Shown one piece after another: positions 8,043 through 17,254 of a stretch of DNA of 64,000 nucleotides. The number at the start of each line of letters is the position of its first letter. The stretch's first letter is position 1. The notes beneath the pieces were generated by a model. It saw only the letters and a list, made by a program, of their open reading frames with translations. It was not told where the DNA came from and did not search any database. Made by a program: the position numbers and the translations under genes. The DNA lies in NCBI RefSeq assembly GCF_016907995.1, contig NZ_JAFBDA010000003.1, positions 1 to 64,000 of the forward strand, read 5' to 3'. The DNA comes from Clostridium sardiniense (lineage in GTDB: Bacteria > Bacillota > Clostridia > Clostridiales > Clostridiaceae).

Positions 8043-8366
8043 ATGAATACTCAATTAAAAAAAGGTGTTTTAGAGTTATGTGTTCTTTCAGTATTATCTA
8101 TTAAGGATTGTTATGGTTATGAGTTAATTAACGAAATTTCAAAACATATCTCAATTTCAGATGGCACGGTTTACCCCATTCTTCGGAGATTAACTAAGGA
8201 GGGATATTTCACCACATATCTTCAAGAATCTATGGAAGGCCCACCAAGAAAGTATTATAGACTTACAGCACTTGGCTATGATTATAAAGAAAATCTTGAA
8301 CGTGAATGGTTAGCGTTCCAAAACGCAGTTAACAAAATTATTATGGGAGGTTATAAGTGTGAGTAA
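8043..8366 (+). CDS. PadR-family transcriptional regulator
   Basis: A 107-residue winged-helix protein of the short PadR type. The N-terminal [19 protein letters not shown], the helix [10 protein letters not shown], and the recognition helix with wing [17 protein letters not shown] are diagnostic; a short C-terminal helix makes the dimer. PadR proteins of this type usually repress their own operon. The stop overlaps the HAAS-domain gene by eight bases, and the DUF4097 gene follows, giving a three-gene module common in Firmicutes and thought to respond to envelope stress. GAAAGG lies before the ATG. The operator candidate at 7985-8008 supports autoregulation. Confidence 0.93.
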   Translation: MNTQLKKGVLELCVLSVLSIKDCYGYELINEISKHISISDGTVYPILRRLTKEGYFTTYLQESMEGPPRKYYRLTALGYDYKENLEREWLAFQNAVNKIIMGGYKCE

Positions 8367-9180
8367 AAATGAATTTTTATCTATACTAGCTAACGGATTA
8401 AAAGATTTCCCTGAAAAAGAGCTTGCAGATATTATATTTGATTATCAAGAGCATTTTACAGTTGGATTATCAAATGGTAAAACAGAAGAAGAAATTATAG
8501 ATGAACTAGGAAATCCTTATGAATTAGTTTATCAATATAGAAGTGCATACCTAGAAAAGGTTCAAACAACTGAAGATACTACTTCATCATATACTGAAAA
8601 TGATACAAAGTTTTATGGTGATGTAAAATATGAAGCTATATCTGATGAAGAAGCTACTAAAGAGGTTGAAGAAGATTCTAAGGAAAAGACTTTTGAAGAC
8701 ACTGAAGATTATAAATATAATTTTTCTAAAGAAGAAACCGAAAATAAAAAAGATTCAAGGCCCTTTAAAAACTTTTCATTTAGTGCTAAAGGCTTAATTA
8801 AATTTATTTTAATAATAATAGCATTTATTTTTTTAGCACCACTAGCATTAGGTGCAGGAGCCTGTGCCATTGGATTATTTATTGCTTTTGTTGCTCTTCT
8901 TGGTGCATTAATCATTGGTGGACTAGCAATAAGTGTAAGCGGAATATTTGTGATGCTTAGCAAAATAGGGATAGTTGTTATTGGTGCTTCGAGTACCCCA
9001 GGGTTTATTATAGAATTTCCAAATAGCGTAATTATATTATTTATAATAGGATCACTTGCATTAACAGCTCTTTTAGCTATGCTTTCCTACTATCTTATAA
9101 AATGGGTATTATTTTCAATAATAAATTTATTCAAGAAATCAAATAAAGGAGGAGTTGAAAATGAAAAAACCACTAATTAA
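8359..9180 (+). CDS. HAAS / DUF1700 membrane protein
   Basis: A 273-residue protein. The first ~70 residues form the HAAS signature ([44 protein letters not shown]), a small helical domain seen in DUF1700 proteins. Residues 75-140 are acidic and low in complexity. From about 148 there are four hydrophobic segments rich in Gly and Ala, then a basic tail. It starts with GTG inside the end of padR, after AGGAGG-like GGGAGG. The family has no assigned activity; in PadR modules it is proposed to be the membrane part of a signalling or resistance unit. Confidence 0.88.
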   Translation: MSKNEFLSILANGLKDFPEKELADIIFDYQEHFTVGLSNGKTEEEIIDELGNPYELVYQYRSAYLEKVQTTEDTTSSYTENDTKFYGDVKYEAISDEEATKEVEEDSKEKTFEDTEDYKYNFSKEETENKKDSRPFKNFSFSAKGLIKFILIIIAFIFLAPLALGAGACAIGLFIAFVALLGALIIGGLAISVSGIFVMLSKIGIVVIGASSTPGFIIEFPNSVIILFIIGSLALTALLAMLSYYLIKWVLFSIINLFKKSNKGGVENEKTTN

Positions 9181-10123
9181 AAAGAAATTTAAAATAACAT
9201 TATTAGTTCTCCTTCTTGTATGCATTTTTTCATATATAGGTGCATGTACTATACTATATAGTAGCAATTATAGATTATCTAATTATAAAGATGAAGTTAC
9301 TAAATATTTTGGTGTTGATGATTCAATATTTGATTTTTCAACTTGGAATGAGCCACATACTTCAATAACTCAATCATATAACCAGAAATTAAATAAAAAT
9401 ATTAAAGATATTAGTATAAATTATAATAATGCAGCTATAGAAATTGAAAGTACAGATTCTAATGATATTGAAGTAAACTATTCATTAAGTGGACGTCAAA
9501 GCAAAGTAGAAGAATTTAAAGATTCTACTATAAAATTTAAAGAAACAGGTGACTCCTTAGAATTATCTTTACCTAATGAATCTAGCAATATCTATAATAT
9601 AAGCATTACACTTTTACTTCCTAAAAGTTATACTGGAAATTTAAATATAAAATCTAATAATGGATATGTTAATCTTAGAGATTTGACTCTTTCTAGATTA
9701 AATTTAGATCTTAATTATGGAGATATTAATTTACAAACCATAAAAGCTAATGATGTTAATTTAAAAGCTTCAAATGGAAATGTACAATTAAATGATTCTA
9801 ATATAAATAATTCTGATATATTCGCTAATTATGGTCATATTTATGTACAAGGTTTTATTGGAAACTCTAATATTAAATCTAATAATGGTAACATTGAAAC
9901 CAATCTTTCTAAATTAGGTAAAAATACAAATATATCTACTAAATATGGAGAGATAACTTTTAATAACATTAAAAATCTTAATGATTATCAAATCTTAGCA
10001 AAAAGTAATATCAATGGTATTTATCATGAAGATAAATCTATTAATGATAAATCCTTCTCTTTAGGTAACGGAAAGAATATTGTAAATTTAAACAATAATA
10101 ATGGCGATATTATTCTAAAATAA
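9161..10123 (+). CDS. DUF4097 beta-repeat membrane-anchored protein
   Basis: A 320-residue protein with an N-terminal membrane segment (about residues 9-30) and a large exterior part built of short repeated strands: motifs such as KSNNGYVNL, NYGDINLQ, ASNGNVQL, NYGHIYVQ, KSNNGNIET and KYGEITF recur every ~20 residues and predict a right-handed beta helix, as in DUF4097. There is no catalytic motif. The ATG at 9161 is preferred to a TTG two codons upstream because AAAGGAGG ends eight bases before it. The gene overlaps the HAAS gene by 20 bases and closes the PadR module. Surface or envelope stress function is inferred from the family. Confidence 0.85.
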   Translation: MKKPLIKKKFKITLLVLLLVCIFSYIGACTILYSSNYRLSNYKDEVTKYFGVDDSIFDFSTWNEPHTSITQSYNQKLNKNIKDISINYNNAAIEIESTDSNDIEVNYSLSGRQSKVEEFKDSTIKFKETGDSLELSLPNESSNIYNISITLLLPKSYTGNLNIKSNNGYVNLRDLTLSRLNLDLNYGDINLQTIKANDVNLKASNGNVQLNDSNINNSDIFANYGHIYVQGFIGNSNIKSNNGNIETNLSKLGKNTNISTKYGEITFNNIKNLNDYQILAKSNINGIYHEDKSINDKSFSLGNGKNIVNLNNNNGDIILK

Positions 10124-10150
10124 AAATTAAGAAACTAATTATATAAATTC

Positions 10151-10208
10151 TCCCCTTTATAGTAGAATATTAATATAATATTTTACCTTTAAAGGGGGAT
10201 TATTTTTT
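10151..10208 (+). terminator. Terminator-like hairpin containing the next gene's ribosome binding site
   Basis: Left arm TCCCCTTTA pairs with TAAAGGGG(G)A and an inner stem GTAGAATATTA pairs with TAATATTTTAC, giving about 20 pairs with one small internal loop, followed by TTATTTTTT. It has the form of an intrinsic terminator for the PadR operon. Unusually, the AAGGGGG in its right arm is also the ribosome binding site of the gene that starts at 10209, ten bases on. Confidence 0.7.
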
Positions 10209-11486
10209 ATGAAAGAAAAATTTATAATACTATCTTTCGATGCAGTAGATACAAATGATTTTAAATATATAAAAACATTACCTAATTTTAAAAAGCTTAT
10301 GGAACAATCTTCATATTCAGATATAGTAAAATCAGTATACCCTTCCCTTACTTATCCAGCACATGTATCAATTTCAACAGGTAAATATCCTATTAATCAT
10401 GGAATTGTAAATAATATTAAGATTGAACCATTTAGAAAAAATCCTGACTGGTTTTGGGAACAAAAATATATAAACGGCCCAACAATTTATGATGTAGCTA
10501 AAGAGTCTGGACTTAGAACCTGTGCTCTACTTTGGCCAGTTACAGCCAAATCAAAGACTATTGATTTGAATTTACCTGAAGTTTTTGCAAATAGGCCTTG
10601 GCAAAATCAAATTTTAGTTTCAGCTCTAAATGGCACACTATCATTTCAGCTTAAGTTAAATAATTTATTTGGAAAATTAAGAGATGGACTTAATCAACCT
10701 AATTTAGACAACTTTACCTTCGAAAGCCTTATGTATGTACTTAAAAATGATCTTGCTGATTTTATATTAGTTCATCTTACAGATGTAGATACTCATAAGC
10801 ATAACTTTGGTATTAAATCACCTAAAATTAAAGAAGCCTTAAATCGTCATGATGATAGACTTGGAAAAATAATTAAATTCTTAGAAGATAATAATATTTA
10901 TGAAAATAGCACATTAATAGCACTTGGTGATCATAGTTTTAAGGATGCTGATTATGTAATTAAGCTAAATAAATTCTTCTTAGATAAAGGCTATATCAAA
11001 GTTAATAATAAAAATAAAATAACATCATGGGATATATATTGTAACTATTGTGATGGCTCAGCTTATATCTATATAAATAAGAATTCAAATATTTCTAGAG
11101 AAACTGTTTATGCACTTATTGATAATTTCTCTAAAAATAATAATAAGTGCATAAAAAATATATATTCAAATAAAGAGGCTGTATCCTTCGGCGCTGATAG
11201 AAACTGTGACTTTATGTTAGAAGCAAATGATGGCTACTACTTCATTAATTCTATTGATGGATATATAATTGAAGAAACCTCTGGAAACCACGATGTTGCA
11301 ACTCATGGCTATTTCCCTGAAAGCCTAGATTATAGAACATTCTTTATGATAAAAGGGAAAAATATAAAAAAGAATAATTATATAGGTGATATGAGTTTAA
11401 TAGATGAAGGAACTACTATTTTAAATATGTTAAATTCCTCAATTAAAGAATGTGATGGTAAAATACTAGATATATTTAAAATATAG
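10209..11486 (+). CDS. Alkaline phosphatase superfamily phosphodiesterase (NPP-like)
   Basis: A 425-residue protein of the nucleotide pyrophosphatase/phosphodiesterase branch of the alkaline phosphatase superfamily. Metal and nucleophile motifs are visible: FDAVDTNDF at the N terminus (first Asp), YPSLTYPAHVSISTGKYP (nucleophile Thr and the PxHxS/T pattern), HLTDVDTHKHNFG (metal Asp and His), LGDHSFKDAD (Asp-His pair) and GNHDVATHGYFPE near the C terminus. No signal peptide is present, so it is probably cytoplasmic. Substrate could be a nucleotide, a sugar nucleotide or a phospholipid headgroup. Its ribosome binding site is inside the hairpin at 10151-10197, which suggests coupled or conditional expression. 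Confidence 0.88.
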   Translation: MKEKFIILSFDAVDTNDFKYIKTLPNFKKLMEQSSYSDIVKSVYPSLTYPAHVSISTGKYPINHGIVNNIKIEPFRKNPDWFWEQKYINGPTIYDVAKESGLRTCALLWPVTAKSKTIDLNLPEVFANRPWQNQILVSALNGTLSFQLKLNNLFGKLRDGLNQPNLDNFTFESLMYVLKNDLADFILVHLTDVDTHKHNFGIKSPKIKEALNRHDDRLGKIIKFLEDNNIYENSTLIALGDHSFKDADYVIKLNKFFLDKGYIKVNNKNKITSWDIYCNYCDGSAYIYINKNSNISRETVYALIDNFSKNNNKCIKNIYSNKEAVSFGADRNCDFMLEANDGYYFINSIDGYIIEETSGNHDVATHGYFPESLDYRTFFMIKGKNIKKNNYIGDMSLIDEGTTILNMLNSSIKECDGKILDIFKI

Positions 11487-11584
11487 AAACTATGATATCC
11501 TAGTCGTTTTTAAATTTGCTATGATTATTTTTAATAATATTTTTTAACTTGGAACTTTATTTAAAATCTATATATAAAAATATA

Positions 11585-11615
11585 AAAAACCTCTGTTTTT
11601 AAACAGGGGTCTTTT
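11585..11615. terminator. Terminator between convergent genes
   Basis: ACCTCTGTTT / AAACAGGGGT stem (one G-U pair) flanked by AAAAAA on one side and TCTTTT on the other. It can serve both the phosphodiesterase gene and the ula operon that converge here. Confidence 0.75.
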
Positions 11616-11640
11616 ATCAAACTAAATATGCATATACATC

Positions 11641-12297
11641 TTATTCTTTTCTTTGCTGCTTAGAACTTTCATAATCCTTTATAAATTTCTCAATTCCCGC
11701 ATCTGTTAATGGATGCCTTATCATATTCACTATAACATTATAAGGAATTGTTGCTATATCTGATCCAGCCATTGCCGCATCTAATACATGCATTGGATTT
11801 CTTACACTAGCTGCAATAATTTCAGTTTCAATTCCGTGTATAGTAAACATATCAGATATTTGCTCAATAACTTCTATCCCCGGATTTCCTATATCATCAA
11901 GCCTTCCAAGAAATGGACTTACAAAACTAGCTCCTGCTCTTGCTGCAAGTAATGCCTGAAGTGGTGAAAAGATTAATGTTACATTCGTTTTTATTTCTTC
12001 TTTTGAAAGAGTAGCTACAGCTTTAAGCCCTTCCTCACACATCGGAATCTTAATTACTATATTTTTATGGATTTTAGAAAGTTCTCTAGCCTCTTTAACC
12101 ATCTCATCTCCATTTAAACTCATAACTTCAGCACTTATAGGTCCATCTACAATACTACAAACCTCTTCTATAACTTCATTTATATCTCTTCCTTCTTTAG
12201 CAATTAATGATGGATTTGTAGTCACCCCTGATAAAACTCCTAGCTTACTGGCCATTCTTATTTCTTCTACATTAGCAGTATCTATAAATATTTTCAA
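11641..12297 (-). CDS. Fructose-6-phosphate aldolase / transaldolase-like enzyme
   Basis: A 218-residue short transaldolase of the MipB/TalC/FSA type. Motifs include [12 protein letters not shown] at the N terminus, GVTTNPSL, the strand with the Schiff-base lysine [27 protein letters not shown] and [11 protein letters not shown]. In clostridia such proteins act either as true transaldolases or as fructose-6-phosphate aldolases; sequence alone does not separate the two. It is the last gene of the ascorbate operon, 14 bases after ulaE, so it probably feeds D-xylulose 5-phosphate and related pentose phosphates into central metabolism. It does not resemble the decarboxylase UlaD, which is missing here. 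Confidence 0.88.
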   Translation of the reverse strand: MKIFIDTANVEEIRMASKLGVLSGVTTNPSLIAKEGRDINEVIEEVCSIVDGPISAEVMSLNGDEMVKEARELSKIHKNIVIKIPMCEEGLKAVATLSKEEIKTNVTLIFSPLQALLAARAGASFVSPFLGRLDDIGNPGIEVIEQISDMFTIHGIETEIIAASVRNPMHVLDAAMAGSDIATIPYNVIVNMIRHPLTDAGIEKFIKDYESSKQQRKE

Positions 12298-12311
12298 AAA
12301 AACTCACTCCT

Positions 12312-13163
12312 TTACAATTTCCCTAAAGCGTTTTTAAACTTCTCTTCCATAAAGCTTCTTGCATTTTTAATACCTTCTCTATAATCTCCTGTTCCTGTAT
12401 ACCAAAATTCAGTAACAAACCTTCTGACCCCCATATAATAAGAAGTTTTTATTATATCTTTGAAGTTAACATGACCTGTTCCAAATGGAATTTCTCTAAA
12501 CTTTCCAGGCACTGTTTCCTTAAGGTGAATTGCCATTATATGCCCTTCCCCTTTTTTTAAATCTTCAATCACATTCTCATTATTAGTTAATGCTGCATTT
12601 GTTATATTCCCGCAATCTGGGTATACGCCAAGGTATGGTGAATTTATTTCCTCTACATAATTCATCGCTTTTCCTACTGTATTCATAAACTCGGTTTCCA
12701 TAGTTTCAAAAGCTAATATAATACCTGATCTTGATGCCATTTCAGTTGCTTTTTTTAAATTTTCAAAGAAAATATTCCTTGTCTTTTCATTTCCGCTTTT
12801 ATAATAAACATCATATCCAGCAAGCTGAATTATTCTAATTCCTAAATCATCAGCAAGCTCTATAGCCTTCTCCATTATTTCCATTGAACGCTTCCTTGTA
12901 GTTTCATCTTCGCTACCTAAAGGATACTTTCTATGTCCACTAAGACACATAGTCCTTATAGGAACACCAACTTCAAACATAAGATCTACCAGAACTTTTC
13001 TTTCTTCCTTTGTCATATCAAGCCTTTTAAGTTTTTCATCTGTTTCATCTATGCTTATTTCAATAAAGTCAAAATTATTTTCCCTTGCACATTCAAGCTT
13101 TTGTCTCCATGTAAGAGTATTTGGCATTGCTTTTTCATATAATCCAATAAAATAATCTTTCAT
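12312..13163 (-). CDS. ulaE: L-ribulose-5-phosphate 3-epimerase
   Basis: A 283-residue AP-endonuclease-type TIM barrel of the UlaE/SgaU family, converting L-xylulose 5-phosphate to L-ribulose 5-phosphate. Diagnostic stretches are FIEISIDETDEKL, RTMCLSGHRKYPLGS, IQLAGYDVYY, LAFETMETEFMNTV (metal Glu), GVYPDCGNITNAA, AIHLKETVPGKFREIPFG and VTEFWYTGTGDYR (second metal Glu). The length matches the E. coli enzyme (284). It sits between the 4-epimerase and the transaldolase in the ula operon, with a GGAGAG ribosome binding site. Function is well supported by both sequence and context. Confidence 0.94.
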   Translation of the reverse strand: MKDYFIGLYEKAMPNTLTWRQKLECARENNFDFIEISIDETDEKLKRLDMTKEERKVLVDLMFEVGVPIRTMCLSGHRKYPLGSEDETTRKRSMEIMEKAIELADDLGIRIIQLAGYDVYYKSGNEKTRNIFFENLKKATEMASRSGIILAFETMETEFMNTVGKAMNYVEEINSPYLGVYPDCGNITNAALTNNENVIEDLKKGEGHIMAIHLKETVPGKFREIPFGTGHVNFKDIIKTSYYMGVRRFVTEFWYTGTGDYREGIKNARSFMEEKFKNALGKL

Positions 13164-13221
13164 AAAAATCTCTCCTTAAATTTAATCCTCAGAAAACCTT
13201 TTATATTCTTCTTACTATTTA

Positions 13222-13920
13222 CTAAGCTCCATTTTGTCCATAGTAAGCATTAGGACCATGCTTTCTTGAGAAATGCTTATTTAATAAATCATCTGACATA
13301 CTATTAACCTTTTGATTTGCTAAAATTTCTGTATTATATGCCATCATTGCGACTTCTTCTAAAACTACTGCATTATGGACTGCTTCATGTGCATCTTTTC
13401 CCCAAGTAAACGGTCCATGATTTTTAACAAGAACTGCTGGAATATACTTCGGATTTATATCTTTAAATCTTTCGACTATTACTGCTCCAGTATTGTATTC
13501 ATAATTTCCTTCAATTTCTTCTCTTGTCATATCTCTTGTACATGGAATTTCATCTGCAAAATAATCTGCCTGAGTTGTTCCGTATGGTTTTATTCCTCTT
13601 CCTGCTTGAGCAAATATTGTTGCCCATCTTGAGTGAGTATGAACAACGCCTCCAATATTTTCAAACTCTTTATAAATCTTTATATGAGTATCTGTATCTG
13701 ATGAAGGTTTATATTTTCCTTCTACAACCTTTCCATCTAAATCAACAACAACCATATCTTCAGGCTTCATAGTATCATACTCAACACCTGATGGCTTAAT
13801 CACTACAAGTCCTTTTTCCCTATCTATTGCTGAAACATTTCCCCATGTAAAAGTTACTAAATTGTATTTTGGAAGAAGCATATTTGCCTCATAAACTTCT
13901 TTTTTTAAGTTTTCTAACAT
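13222..13920 (-). CDS. ulaF: L-ribulose-5-phosphate 4-epimerase
   Basis: A 232-residue class II aldolase-fold enzyme that converts L-ribulose 5-phosphate to D-xylulose 5-phosphate. Seen in sequence: [22 protein letters not shown] (phosphate site), [12 protein letters not shown], the zinc ligands in [16 protein letters not shown] (HTH), and the third His in [11 protein letters not shown]. UlaF and AraD cannot be told apart by motif; the ula context decides for ulaF. The following gene ulaE starts 58 bases on. A hairpin without a T-tract lies 35 bases upstream of the start, in the gap from the propeller-like gene. Confidence 0.93.
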   Translation of the reverse strand: MLENLKKEVYEANMLLPKYNLVTFTWGNVSAIDREKGLVVIKPSGVEYDTMKPEDMVVVDLDGKVVEGKYKPSSDTDTHIKIYKEFENIGGVVHTHSRWATIFAQAGRGIKPYGTTQADYFADEIPCTRDMTREEIEGNYEYNTGAVIVERFKDINPKYIPAVLVKNHGPFTWGKDAHEAVHNAVVLEEVAMMAYNTEILANQKVNSMSDDLLNKHFSRKHGPNAYYGQNGA

Positions 13921-13954
13921 ATAAAAAACCTCCCTAAAATAATCTCTTTTAATT

Positions 13955-13988
13955 AAGGTAGAAACCTTAAAATTTAGATTTCTACCTT
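13955..13988 (-). repeat. Intercistronic hairpin 4 of the ula operon
   Basis: Perfect 10-base arms AAGGTAGAAA / TTTCTACCTT with a 14-base loop, in the gap between the propeller-like gene and ulaF. On the transcribed strand it is followed by AATTAAAAGAG, not a T-run, so it is not a standard terminator. It may protect or process the mRNA. Confidence 0.7.
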
Positions 13989-14107
13989 TAATTTTAAAAT
14001 AGCCTTTTTATCTTTTTACATATATATCTTTGATACTCTTTTAAAATCATTAATTACCGTTTTAGATTTTAATAATTGTCTTTTTACTATTTATTTATAA
14101 AATCAAC

Positions 14108-15142
14108 TTAATCAGTTACGATATATAAAGCAGCTTGTCCAAGTTCTCTATTTGCTGATATTATAATATCCCTATCCGCTTCATTTATAACAGCTACATT
14201 ACTTGGCCCAACGCCTGAATCAATAACTTCTGTTTTAAATTCTAAAATTTCTTTATCTATGCACTGTACATAAAATAAGTCTTTATCACATCTTCTATAT
14301 CCACCAATTATTGTTGGAACTCCTCTAAGTTTTCCTCCCCATACAACATGTCCAAAATCCATTTCTTTTGGATATTCATAAATTATTTTGTATTCATCCC
14401 CATATTTTTTATTTATTCTAAAGTGCTTTCCATGAAACTCCTCTATAGTAACTAATTCATCTTCGCCATCACCATCAATATCAACAACAGCAACATCACT
14501 TGTTGGCCTATTCATTATTTGCTCAACTATCCATTCTTCTCCGTTATTTTGAGGTGGCGTAACCCTAAATATCCCTTCTTCTGATGTTACAAGTCCAACC
14601 ATCTTTCCATCATGTTCTGATCTGCAATATCCATGATTTTTAGTTAATCCTTCTTTAATTACTTTAAGTTCTATATTTTCATTTAAGTCTTCTTTAATTT
14701 CTCCAACATATATTTTCCCAGGATCACTCCAGTCTTCTTTAAATTTTTTGCTATTACATAAAACTGCCCCCAAGAAGTATAGCTTTCCATTTGCCTCTAG
14801 TATGTCAAAGCGATGTAGATATGGAAGTTTAAACAAAGTCTTTATTTCCCAATTCCCGTCCACATATTTTCCCCATACTATTTCAGCATCCTCTGATTGG
14901 AATGTTGGGAAAAACCTTTGTACTGCAAGGAAATCTCCATTCTTTTCCGGTATAGGTATAATTGACATTGTTCCTCCAGGACCATCCCATACTGTTGATT
15001 GTTTAAAATCTTCACCCTCATACATAAAGCAAGGACCTTCTCCTTCTGTTGCTATAAGTATTTTTCTATCCCCATCTATAACTGTGCTACTAGTTGCATA
15101 ACATCTATGTAAATCAGTTAAGAACTTCTTTTCTATCTTCAT
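14108..15142 (-). CDS. Uncharacterised beta-propeller-like protein of the ula operon
   Basis: A 344-residue protein with no signal peptide. Short strand-turn repeats (TSSTVIDGDRKILIATEGEG, a VVDIDGDGEDELVTIEE segment of FG-GAP/VCBS character, PTIIGGYR, NVAVINEADRDIIIS, ending GQAALYIV) suggest a beta-propeller; the DIDGDGEDE loop could bind calcium. I know no enzyme activity for it. It lies between ulaB and ulaF, where a pathway enzyme would be expected, and the operon lacks a recognisable UlaD, so a catalytic or lactonase-like role is possible but unproven. I start at 15142 because GGGAGG lies just before it; the frame extends eight codons further. Confidence 0.7.
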   Translation of the reverse strand: MKIEKKFLTDLHRCYATSSTVIDGDRKILIATEGEGPCFMYEGEDFKQSTVWDGPGGTMSIIPIPEKNGDFLAVQRFFPTFQSEDAEIVWGKYVDGNWEIKTLFKLPYLHRFDILEANGKLYFLGAVLCNSKKFKEDWSDPGKIYVGEIKEDLNENIELKVIKEGLTKNHGYCRSEHDGKMVGLVTSEEGIFRVTPPQNNGEEWIVEQIMNRPTSDVAVVDIDGDGEDELVTIEEFHGKHFRINKKYGDEYKIIYEYPKEMDFGHVVWGGKLRGVPTIIGGYRRCDKDLFYVQCIDKEILEFKTEVIDSGVGPSNVAVINEADRDIIISANRELGQAALYIVTD

Positions 15143-15175
15143 ATAAAATGCCTCCCTAACTTCCAAAATTGAACA

Positions 15176-15216
15176 TAGTACTTATCTCATAAAAAAATAT
15201 TAAGAGATAAGTACTA
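15176..15216 (-). repeat. Intercistronic hairpin 3 of the ula operon
   Basis: Perfect 13-base arms TAGTACTTATCTC / GAGATAAGTACTA, 15-base loop, between ulaB and the propeller-like gene. The bases that follow on the transcribed strand (TGTTCAATTTTGG) contain no T-run of terminator type. Confidence 0.75.
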
Positions 15217-15231
15217 CTAAAATTTTAATCT

Positions 15232-15522
15232 TTATTTATTAACTATATTTTCTGTTATTTTTTCTTCAATTTCTTTTTCTGATAAAAGGTTTCTAAGTCC
15301 AATTACTATAGTTCCTGAACCTTTTGCTTTATCAAAGTTTCCTTTTAAAGCTTCTGAGCAAAATACTACATCATAACTTGATGCTTCTGTTTTTGCTGCT
15401 CCAATACTTGTATGATGAATTGATACTGGAATATTTAATTTTTTAAATACCTTTTCTATTTTCATTTTTATAATTTGGCTTGATCCCATTCCATTTCCAC
15501 ATGCTGCTATTACTTTTAACAT
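15232..15522 (-). CDS. ulaB: PTS ascorbate-specific EIIB
   Basis: A 96-residue EIIB of the lactose/ascorbate type. The phosphorylated cysteine is Cys8 in IAACGNGMGSSQI, within the P-loop-like turn that carries phosphate from EIIA to the sugar; helix KMKIEKVFKKL follows. The length is standard. It is encoded between EIIC (ulaA) and the propeller-like gene, with a strong GGAGGAGA ribosome binding site, and long hairpins flank it on both sides in the mRNA, which could set the level of this small subunit separately from EIIC. Confidence 0.93.
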   Translation of the reverse strand: MLKVIAACGNGMGSSQIIKMKIEKVFKKLNIPVSIHHTSIGAAKTEASSYDVVFCSEALKGNFDKAKGSGTIVIGLRNLLSEKEIEEKITENIVNK

Positions 15523-15594
15523 AAATATCTCCTCCTAATTTAAATCAATTCTTTTTTATCTATATTTTTAACCTTTAATCTGCTTTTATATAGA

Positions 15595-15629
15595 CTAAAC
15601 TTTTATATTGTAAATCCTAAAAAGTTTAG
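15595..15629 (-). repeat. Intercistronic hairpin 2 of the ula operon
   Basis: Perfect 10-base arms CTAAACTTTT / AAAAGTTTAG with a 15-base loop in the ulaA-ulaB gap. The transcribed strand continues TCTATATAAAAGC, so there is no T-tract. Confidence 0.65.
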
Positions 15630-15670
15630 CCCATATTAATTTATTACTAAAATGATTTGTAATCTACACT

Positions 15671-17137
15671 TTAGGCCATTTCCTTCTCTTTTTCTTCATC
15701 TTCTAAATAGCCTTCGTAATCTTCAACTATTTTAAAGTACCCTTTTTTATTTTTTCTGTATTGAAGTTGTGGTATTAAAAGCATTCCTATAATTGCTATT
15801 GCCACTCCAACATAAGCGAATTTACTCATTAAAACTCCAATTACTGGCCATAATGTGTCCCAGTCAAAGTTTCCATGCCATCCACCAAATTGTGCTAATC
15901 CAAAGTAGTAAGCTGCAAATGCACCACCAAGAACTTGTATAACTCCAGATGCAAAAGGTATTATCATTGCTGCTTTTAATCCACCTTTTCTATTTGCAAA
16001 TACTGCAAATGTAGCATTATCAAAGAATAATGGTACGAATCCCGCAATTATAAGCACAGGGCTCTTAAATACTACAAGACCTATTATTGCTATAAATTGA
16101 CCGATTGCTCCAAATAAGAAACCAATTGTTACTGCATTTGGATGTCCAAATCCGTATGTAGCTGCACAGTCTACAGCTGGTACTGAACCTGGAAGTATTT
16201 TATTTGAAATTCCTTGGAATGATTCTGTAAGTTCTGCAACGAACATTCTAACTCCAAGTTGTAATATACTTAAATAAACTGCAAAGTTAAGTGACTTTTC
16301 TAATATATAGAATATAAAGTTTGTATTTTGATCAAATCCCTTATCAATAGTGTGCATTAAGTCTGGTCCAAGTATTCCCATTATAATTCCAAAGAAAACT
16401 GTCATTAATATACCAGTTGCTACAACGTTATCACTAAATATTGATAAGAATCCTGGAAGTTCTAAATCTTCAATGCTCTTTTTATTATTTCCTACTTTAC
16501 CTGCAATCTTATCTGTAATCCAGACTCCAAGCATTTGCTGGTGTCCAATTGCAAAACCGCCACCTTCTGTAAGTTCTTGACAAGGCTCAACAGTAAGATT
16601 TGAAAATACTGCCCAATAAGTTCCTAACAAAAGCCCTAGCATAGCTACTACTCCCATATTATTCAAATCAGGAAAACAGAAGAATACAAGCCATAAAGCG
16701 GTTGCTGATTGTTGTACCATTACATGACCTGTAATAAATACTGTACGTACTTTAGTAAACTTTCTAAGTAATACAAGAACTAAGTTAAATATAAATGCTA
16801 TAAGTAAAACAACCATCATCATTGAGAACGACTTTCCAGCTTTACCTATTGCTTCTTGTGCTGCCGTTTGACCAAAATATGGATCTATAACAGCTGCTTG
16901 CAAGTTAAATCTATCTTTAAGCCCTGCAAGAATTGGACGGAAGTTACTAACAAGTCCACCTGCTGCAACATTTAAAATTAAGTAACCAACTGTTGCTTTT
17001 ATAAACCCTGCTAATGCATCATAAAAAGGTCTTTTTAATAATAAATAACCAATAAGAACTATAAAACCAATAAAGAATGCAGGTTTTGTTAGAATGTTAT
17101 TTTGGAAAAATTCCCAAATTGAAATTACATAATCCAT
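15671..17137 (-). CDS. ulaA: PTS ascorbate-specific EIIC permease
   Basis: A 488-residue membrane component of the L-ascorbate PTS (SgaT/UlaA family), which moves ascorbate across the membrane as ascorbate 6-phosphate. About eleven hydrophobic segments are visible. Family blocks include YFGQTAAQEAIGKAGKSF, VFITGHVMVQQ, GGGFAIGHQQMLGVWI, LPGSVPAVDCAATYGFGHPNA and FDNATFAVFANRKGG. The start at 17137 is chosen because GGGAGGATAAATCTT precedes it; twelve further upstream codons lack a ribosome binding site. The charged tail (EDYEGYLEDEEKEKE) is cytoplasmic. It needs UlaB and UlaC, both encoded next to it. Confidence 0.95.
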   Translation of the reverse strand: MDYVISIWEFFQNNILTKPAFFIGFIVLIGYLLLKRPFYDALAGFIKATVGYLILNVAAGGLVSNFRPILAGLKDRFNLQAAVIDPYFGQTAAQEAIGKAGKSFSMMMVVLLIAFIFNLVLVLLRKFTKVRTVFITGHVMVQQSATALWLVFFCFPDLNNMGVVAMLGLLLGTYWAVFSNLTVEPCQELTEGGGFAIGHQQMLGVWITDKIAGKVGNNKKSIEDLELPGFLSIFSDNVVATGILMTVFFGIIMGILGPDLMHTIDKGFDQNTNFIFYILEKSLNFAVYLSILQLGVRMFVAELTESFQGISNKILPGSVPAVDCAATYGFGHPNAVTIGFLFGAIGQFIAIIGLVVFKSPVLIIAGFVPLFFDNATFAVFANRKGGLKAAMIIPFASGVIQVLGGAFAAYYFGLAQFGGWHGNFDWDTLWPVIGVLMSKFAYVGVAIAIIGMLLIPQLQYRKNKKGYFKIVEDYEGYLEDEEKEKEMA

Positions 17138-17254
17138 AAGATTTATCCTCCCTTTTATCCCTTTATATTTCATCCACCTTTAACTTAATAATTTTATCCG
17201 TATCTTTATTTTTAAGATTTAAGATAATTTAAAAAGTTTATGTATCTTAAATCT

